Source of the DNA: Ilumatobacteraceae bacterium
Lineage (GTDB): Bacteria; Actinomycetota; Acidimicrobiia; Acidimicrobiales; Ilumatobacteraceae
Length of the DNA stretch: 6,617 nt
NCBI GenBank assembly: GCA_007122945.1
Contig: SKSP01000157.1
Span: 1-6,617 of the forward strand
Reading direction: 5' to 3'
Shown here: piece by piece, positions 1 to 3,782 of the stretch
Numbering within the stretch: position 1 is the first letter of the stretch
Layout: the number at the start of each line of letters is the position of its first letter
Program-made: the position numbers and the translations under genes
Notes under the pieces: generated by a model
Databases searched by the model: none
What the model saw: the letters and a program-made list of their open reading frames with translations, nothing else
Told to the model about the DNA's origin: nothing

Positions 1-717
1 CCGATCTTCCTCCGCCTCGAGGGCCCGAACCAGTGGCTCGACGAGGACACGCTGCCCGGCTTCCGTGCCCTCGTCGAGCGGTTCCAGCGCGAGATGGGCG
101 CGGTCGCGGACCAGCTGATGGCCGCGATGTGCGTCGGACTCGGCCTCGACGCCGACCATCTCGACCGGGCGTTCGGCGAACGCCGGATGTCACTCGTCAA
201 GCTGATCCACTATCCCGCCACGCCACCGGGCGAGGCCGGGGTCAACTCCCACCACGATGCCGGGTTCCTGACGCTGCTGTGGCAGCACGGCGTCGCCGGG
301 TTGCAGGCGCGCAATCCCGACGGCGAGTGGATCGACGTCCCACCGACCGACGGCGCGGTCGTGGTCAACCTCGGCGAGATCCTGCAGGCGATGACCGGCA
401 ACTACTTCGTCGCCACGACCCACCGGGTGATCGCCCACGAGGAGCGGTACTCGTCGGGCTACTTCCACGGGCCGGACCTGCGCACCCGCTTGGAACCGCT
501 CCCGCTCGACGCGCACTTCGCCGAGGCGGTCGCGGCCAGCCCGCACCACAGCAGCGCCGGGTTCATGGCCAAGCGCGACGAGCTGCTCAGCGGTGCACGG
601 GGAACCGGGTCGAGCCGGGTCGAGTGCTACGGCGAGCAACTCTGGAACTACTTCGTCCGCAGCTACCCCGAGCTGGTGGCTCGCCACCATCCCGACGCCG
701 CCCCGGTCGACGCCTGA
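1..717 (+). CDS. 2-oxoglutarate/Fe(II)-dependent dioxygenase, isopenicillin N synthase-like family (5'-truncated)
   Basis: This is the C-terminal 238 residues of a cytosolic non-heme iron oxygenase. It is open from base 1 in frame 1 to a TGA at 715-717, and the true start lies outside the window. The first residues (PIFLRLEGPNQW, then LPGFR) are typical of the region joining the N-terminal domain to the double-stranded beta-helix core in this family. All core ligands are visible, in window-frame residue numbers: the HxD iron pair His84/Asp86 (codons 250-258), the distal iron His141 (codon 421, in TTHRV) and the 2-oxoglutarate-binding RxS at Arg149/Ser151 in RYSSGYF. The enzyme is therefore probably active. 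Family members are usually about 310-350 residues, so roughly 80-110 residues are missing. By family knowledge it couples 2-oxoglutarate decarboxylation to hydroxylation, desaturation or ring chemistry, but the substrate cannot be read from sequence. It is convergent with the monooxygenase gene, with a 24 bp gap. The family call is strong; the specific reaction is unknown. Confidence 0.93.
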   Translation, partial: PIFLRLEGPNQWLDEDTLPGFRALVERFQREMGAVADQLMAAMCVGLGLDADHLDRAFGERRMSLVKLIHYPATPPGEAGVNSHHDAGFLTLLWQHGVAGLQARNPDGEWIDVPPTDGAVVVNLGEILQAMTGNYFVATTHRVIAHEERYSSGYFHGPDLRTRLEPLPLDAHFAEAVAASPHHSSAGFMAKRDELLSGARGTGSSRVECYGEQLWNYFVRSYPELVARHHPDAAPVDA

Positions 718-733
718 CGGCGGACCCTCGCCG
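718..733 (+). terminator. small GC hairpin just after the dioxygenase stop (weak terminator candidate)
   Basis: CGGCG at 718-722 can pair with CGCCG at 729-733 around a 6-base loop, starting at the first base after the TGA. The stem is only 5 bp and no T-run follows on either strand, so it does not meet the usual intrinsic terminator pattern. It lies between two convergent genes, where a bidirectional stop would be expected. It may be chance in such GC-rich DNA. Confidence 0.2.
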
Positions 734-742
734 ACCCTCGCT
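723..742. repeat. two-copy 10-bp tandem repeat between the convergent genes
   Basis: GACCCTCGCC at 723-732 is followed at once by GACCCTCGCT at 733-742, a 9/10 match with a period of exactly 10. The last base falls on the first base of the monooxygenase stop triplet as read on the plus strand. Alone it is unremarkable. It is listed because the other two gaps in the window hold 10-bp tandem repeats with a similar GAYCC start. Confidence 0.5.
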
Positions 743-2394
743 CACGCGTCGACGCGACTGCCAGAGCGTGTCATCGCGAGCGTCGGGTAGCCCTCCGCCG
801 CCGCCGTCTCGAGCCGCTTGCGGTAGCGGGGCAGGCCGCCGTTGTACATCACGTGGCGCATCCGGTCGCGCCCCTCGATGTTCTCGTTGTACCCGGTGAA
901 CCACGACTTCGCCCGCCGGAGCAGCATCCGCTCGTACCACCGGCGGACCTCGTCGGCCCACGCGGCCTGCGCTTCGACCGTCACCTCCACCCGCTCGATG
1001 CCGTGGTCGCGGACGTGGCGGAGCAGGCCGGTGATCCAGTCGGTGGTCAACTCGATCGAGCGCGGGAAGTTGATCGTCGACGACGACCCCTGCGGCCCGC
1101 CGATCATGAAGAGGTTCGGGAAGCCGTGGACGAAGATGCCGAGATAGGTGTCGGGGTCGGCCGCAGCCCACACGTCGCGCAGGTTGCGGCCGTCTGCACC
1201 GGTGATCTCGATCCGGTCGAACGCGCCCGTCACGGCGTCGAACCCGGTGGCGTAGACGATGACGTCGAACTCCCGCTCGGTGTCCGACGTCCGGACCCCC
1301 TGTTCGGTGATCTCGACGATCGGTGTCTCCTCGATGTCGACGAGGTCGACGTGGGGCAGGTTGTAGGCCTCGTAGTAGCGGGTCTCGAGCGGCACCCGCT
1401 GCACCCCGAACCCGTGATCGCGCGGGATCAGCTTCTCGGCGACGGCCGGGTCGTGGACGCGCTCGCGGATCTTGTCGGCGACGAACTCGGAGAACTCGGC
1501 GTTGGCGTCCTCGTCCATGAAGATCTCACGGAAGTTGCCGACCCACTTCTCGAACCCCGGCGACGCGTACAGGCGCTCCCAGAACTCGCGTCGCTCGTCG
1601 GCTGCGAGGTCGTGGAACGAGCGCGGATCGGGGCCGTGGAGGAACCCGCCGGGGGTGTCCGCACACCTGGCGAAGATGCGGTCGTAGTCGGCGCGGATCG
1701 CGTCCATCTCCTGCTCGCTGATCGGCCGGTTGTGCAGCGGGGCGCACCAGTTGGGGCGCCGCTGGTACACCGTCAGGTGACCGACCTGCTCGGCGATCGC
1801 CGAGATGACCTGCACACCCGTCGCGCCGGTGCCGATGACGGCGACCCGCTTGCCGACGAGGTCGACCGGCTCGTGGGGCCAGTCGAAGGTGTGGAACGAG
1901 TCACCGCGGAACGAGTCCATGCCCTCGTAGTGCGGGAGGGTCGGCGCCGAGAGCACGCCGATCGCCGTGACCAGGAAGCGGGACCGGATCGTCCGGTCGT
2001 CCGCGAGCCTGGTCGTCCACGTGCTCGTGGCGTCGTCGAAGGTGAGCGACTCGACGGTGCACCCGAACTCGATGTCGCGTCGGAGGTCGAGCTTGTCGGC
2101 GACGAAGTTGAGGTAGCGCAGCGTCTCGTCCTGACCCGCGAAGTGCTCGCTCCAGCTCCACTCGGCGAGGATCTCGTCGGAGAACGAGTAGCCGTAGGTG
2201 TAGCTCTCCGAGTCGAAACGACAACCCGGGTACCGGTTCTGGTACCAGGTGCCGCCCAGGTCGTCGGCGCGCTCGATGACGTGCACGTCGATTCCGAGCT
2301 CGCGCAGGCGGTGCAACTGGTACAGGCCCGACACCCCGGCGCCGATGACGAGCACCTCGTGGTCCGGCGCGGTCGTTTCGTCGGTCGGGGACAT
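742..2394 (-). CDS. type I Baeyer-Villiger monooxygenase (FAD- and NADPH-dependent)
   Basis: This is a complete 550-residue class B flavoprotein monooxygenase, the usual length for the type I family. Motifs in order: the FAD Rossmann GAGVSG at 18-23; GGTWYQNRYPG at 47-57 followed by Asp61, matching a conserved active-site Asp; the diagnostic fingerprint FxGxxxHxxxWP, intact at 162-173; the NADPH Rossmann GTGATG at 188-193; QRRPNW at 211-216; Arg333 in VQRVPLE, which by recall of phenylacetone monooxygenase aligns with the catalytic Arg; and ATGFD at 382-386. The C-terminus (SWFTGYNENIEG through RYRKR) also follows that subgroup. By family knowledge it inserts one O2 oxygen next to a carbonyl through a C4a-peroxyflavin, giving esters or lactones, and can also oxidise S or N. 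The substrate is unknown. The ATG at 2394 gives an N-terminus in the usual place before the Rossmann strand; only a weak purine run (AGAGATGG) precedes it. It lies 66 bp downstream of the sensor-like gene on the same strand, so co-transcription is possible. Confidence 0.95.
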   Translation of the reverse strand: MSPTDETTAPDHEVLVIGAGVSGLYQLHRLRELGIDVHVIERADDLGGTWYQNRYPGCRFDSESYTYGYSFSDEILAEWSWSEHFAGQDETLRYLNFVADKLDLRRDIEFGCTVESLTFDDATSTWTTRLADDRTIRSRFLVTAIGVLSAPTLPHYEGMDSFRGDSFHTFDWPHEPVDLVGKRVAVIGTGATGVQVISAIAEQVGHLTVYQRRPNWCAPLHNRPISEQEMDAIRADYDRIFARCADTPGGFLHGPDPRSFHDLAADERREFWERLYASPGFEKWVGNFREIFMDEDANAEFSEFVADKIRERVHDPAVAEKLIPRDHGFGVQRVPLETRYYEAYNLPHVDLVDIEETPIVEITEQGVRTSDTEREFDVIVYATGFDAVTGAFDRIEITGADGRNLRDVWAAADPDTYLGIFVHGFPNLFMIGGPQGSSSTINFPRSIELTTDWITGLLRHVRDHGIERVEVTVEAQAAWADEVRRWYERMLLRRAKSWFTGYNENIEGRDRMRHVMYNGGLPRYRKRLETAAAEGYPTLAMTRSGSRVDA

Positions 2395-2428
2395 GGACCA
2401 TCTCTACTACCCGACGGTGGCGGCGAGC

Positions 2429-2458
2429 GACCCGGGCCGATCCGGGCCGATCCGGTCG
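2429..2458. repeat. three-unit 10-bp tandem repeat between the sensor-like gene and the monooxygenase
   Basis: The plus strand reads GACCCGGGCC (2429-2438), GATCCGGGCC (2439-2448) and GATCCGGTCG (2449-2458), three 10-bp units in perfect register. It fills nearly half of the 66 bp gap and sits 35-64 bp upstream of the monooxygenase start. Within it CCCGG (2431-2435) can pair with CCGGG (2442-2446). It could be an operator, a transcript hairpin in an operon leader, or GC-rich noise. The rest of the gap (2395-2428) shows no clear promoter. Confidence 0.55.
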
Positions 2459-2460
2459 GT

Positions 2461-3612
2461 TCACTCGGGAAGGCCGATCGTGAACTCGCAGGAGAAGGCG
2501 GTCCAGCCCTCGGCCACCTCGGTTCGGAGGCGATGATCGCCGAGCTCGGCGGCGAGGCGCTCACGACCGCGTCCGGCGTGGACGTCTCTGACGTCGAACC
2601 CGCCGGCGTCGTCGCGGACGCGAGCGACCAGGCGCTCCGCGTGCCACTCGACCTCGAACGCGACGACCGTGGCCCCGGCGAGCAACGAGTTCGGCACGGC
2701 GACCCCGAGGAACCGTTGCAGCTCGTACGCGGTGGCGGCATCGACGAGCCGCCGCGCCGCCTCGTCGCGCGGAACGGCCCCCACGGCGACCCCGGCCCGG
2801 GTCACCATCCGGACGTAGGGCTGCACGACGTCGGCGAGCCGGGCGTGACCGATCTCGAGATCGGCGTCGAGCTGACGCAAGCGGAGGCGGTGCTCGACGT
2901 CGCCGAGCTCGGCCAGCACTCGCTGCTGGTCGCCCCCGGCCGTCTCCAGCCTGAGTCGGGCCAGCCGGAGCTCGCTCAACACGTCGTCGTGGATCCAGTT
3001 CGCGCGCCGCCGCCGTTCCCGCTCCATCCGGTCCCGCTGCTCCTGTTCGAGCACACGCGCATAGTGACGGAGCGTCCGGCGGACCGAGAGCACGACGAGC
3101 GCTCCGAGCGCGAGCAGGGCGAGCGTGATCGCCACGCACACGGTGACGTCCACCGATGCGGACCACGAGCCGGCCGCCACGGCGACGACGACCGGTGGTA
3201 CGGCGTGGGCGGCGAACCCGCGACGGAGCACGATCCGTTCCCCGGCCCAGGCGATCGGCCAGAGCCACGCCCATGCGACGACCGTCGGGGACTCGACCTG
3301 CAGCAGCGAGACGCCCAACAGGGCTCCGCTCCCGGCGGTCGAGAGCACGATCGATACTCGCCAGGCCCACGACCGGTCGTCGTCGAACGCCACCATCCGG
3401 GCGGCGATCGCGACCCCCGCGATCCAGGTGGCCGCTGCCGACCACGCGGCTGATGCGTGGCGAGCGCCGTCGTCGGTCGCGTCGTGCCCCAACGTCGAGA
3501 CGGCCGCGACCGCACCGACGGCCACGACGGTGACCGCGGCGATCGCGACGGCCGGTACCACCCGGCCGAGCGGGGAGGTGCCGACCCGGGGTGGCGGGGT
3601 CACGCTGGTCAT
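2461..3612 (-). CDS. membrane sensor protein with degenerate HisKA_3/HATPase-like histidine kinase C-terminus
   Basis: This 383-residue protein has about six hydrophobic segments: roughly 18-41, 55-76, 86-106, 109-124, 137-152 and 154-177. A short basic, charged linker follows (about 178-204, HYARVLEQEQRDRMERERR), then WIHDDVLSELRLARLRLE (206-223). That fits the HisKA_3 dimerisation/phosphoacceptor helix, with His208 as the phosphoacceptor candidate. The end resembles an HATPase domain (RVRDDAGGFD at 331-340, GRGRERLAAELGD at 347-359), but key positions are altered. The G1 box DxGxG reads DDAGG, the N-box Glu and His/Lys are not seen around LGVAVPNSLLAGA (302-314), and the usual GxGT near the end reads AEGWT. 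It may therefore be a weak kinase, a phosphatase or a pseudokinase. No response regulator lies in the window. The start is uncertain: ATG 3612 is chosen, while in-frame ATG 3663 would add 17 polar residues. Neither has a visible Shine-Dalgarno. The gene is divergent from the HTH-nSTAND gene. Confidence 0.8.
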   Translation of the reverse strand: MTSVTPPPRVGTSPLGRVVPAVAIAAVTVVAVGAVAAVSTLGHDATDDGARHASAAWSAAATWIAGVAIAARMVAFDDDRSWAWRVSIVLSTAGSGALLGVSLLQVESPTVVAWAWLWPIAWAGERIVLRRGFAAHAVPPVVVAVAAGSWSASVDVTVCVAITLALLALGALVVLSVRRTLRHYARVLEQEQRDRMERERRRRANWIHDDVLSELRLARLRLETAGGDQQRVLAELGDVEHRLRLRQLDADLEIGHARLADVVQPYVRMVTRAGVAVGAVPRDEAARRLVDAATAYELQRFLGVAVPNSLLAGATVVAFEVEWHAERLVARVRDDAGGFDVRDVHAGRGRERLAAELGDHRLRTEVAEGWTAFSCEFTIGLPE

Positions 3613-3676
3613 CGTCGGGCCCGGACGGGTCGCCCCCGTTCGTAGCCCGATCTCGGCGCCCATGGAAGGTTCGGCG

Positions 3677-3758
3677 ACAACCCCGGACAACCCCGGACAA
3701 CCCCGGACAACCCGCGGACAACCCCCGGACGACCACGGACGACCCCGGACGACCCCGG
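3677..3758. repeat. eight-unit 10-11 bp tandem repeat array in the divergent promoter region
   Basis: Eight head-to-tail units fill the spacer between the two divergent genes. Three identical ACAACCCCGG units (3677-3706) come first, then ACAACCCGCGG (3707-3717) and ACAACCCCCGG (3718-3728), then ACGACCACGG (3729-3738) and two ACGACCCCGG (3739-3758). The left five have ACAAC and the right three ACGAC, so the array grew as two blocks. The spacing is close to one DNA helical turn, so each unit presents the same face. It begins 14 bp upstream of the alternative ATG at 3663 and ends 12 bp before a TANNNT box for the plus-strand gene, overlapping the expected -35 zone. It is not a CRISPR, because there are no spacers. 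The best guess is a cooperative protein-binding array or a slipped-strand minisatellite that tunes the promoter. Confidence 0.9.
3681..3713 (-). other. predicted G-quadruplex-forming sequence
   Basis: Because of the tandem repeat, the minus strand carries four G-runs (GGG, then three GGGG) separated by identical 6-base TTGTCC loops. This satisfies the common G3+N1-7 rule, and further G-runs continue to 3760. It would lie on the template strand for the HTH-nSTAND gene and on the coding strand just upstream of the sensor-like gene. Whether it folds is unknown, since the CC in each loop could pair with G instead. Confidence 0.5.
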
Positions 3759-3770
3759 GGCAAGGTGGGC

Positions 3771-3776
3771 TACCGT
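3771..3776 (+). promoter_or_regulatory. candidate -10 box (TACCGT) for a leaderless transcript of the HTH-nSTAND gene
   Basis: TACCGT matches the actinobacterial -10 form TANNNT, and its last T is six bases before the ATG at 3783. That is the spacing expected if transcription starts at the A of the start codon, as in many actinobacterial leaderless mRNAs. No clear -35 is seen; that position falls in the last repeat units. A competing view is a leadered mRNA using AAGGTGGG (3762-3769) as a ribosome site, though its spacing to the ATG is long. Confidence 0.4.
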
Positions 3777-3782
3777 GCCCGG

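Noticed and set aside
745..756. Perfect 12-bp palindrome CGCGTCGACGCG as an operator or terminator
   Set aside because: It lies inside the last codons of the monooxygenase gene and consists of CG-rich codons; with no loop it is not a terminator, and chance is a sufficient explanation.
853..3453. Very long plus-strand open frame opposite the monooxygenase and sensor-like genes
   Set aside because: It encodes Arg/Asp/Pro/Gly-rich low-complexity protein with no recognisable domain and is antisense to two genes with clear motif order. Long antisense frames are expected in GC-rich codon-biased DNA.
2461..3612. Sensor-like gene as a pseudogene
   Set aside because: The frame is intact across the membrane segments, linker, His208 helix and ATPase-like end, with normal codon bias. 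The losses are point substitutions at key motifs, not stops or frameshifts.
3677..3728. DnaA-box cluster or replication origin iterons
   Set aside because: TTGTCC on the minus strand matches only the first six bases of the actinobacterial DnaA box, the last three bases differ in every unit, and there is no AT-rich unwinding region or replication gene.
3677..3758. CRISPR array
   Set aside because: The units are 10-11 bp and directly adjacent with no unique spacers, and no cas gene is seen.
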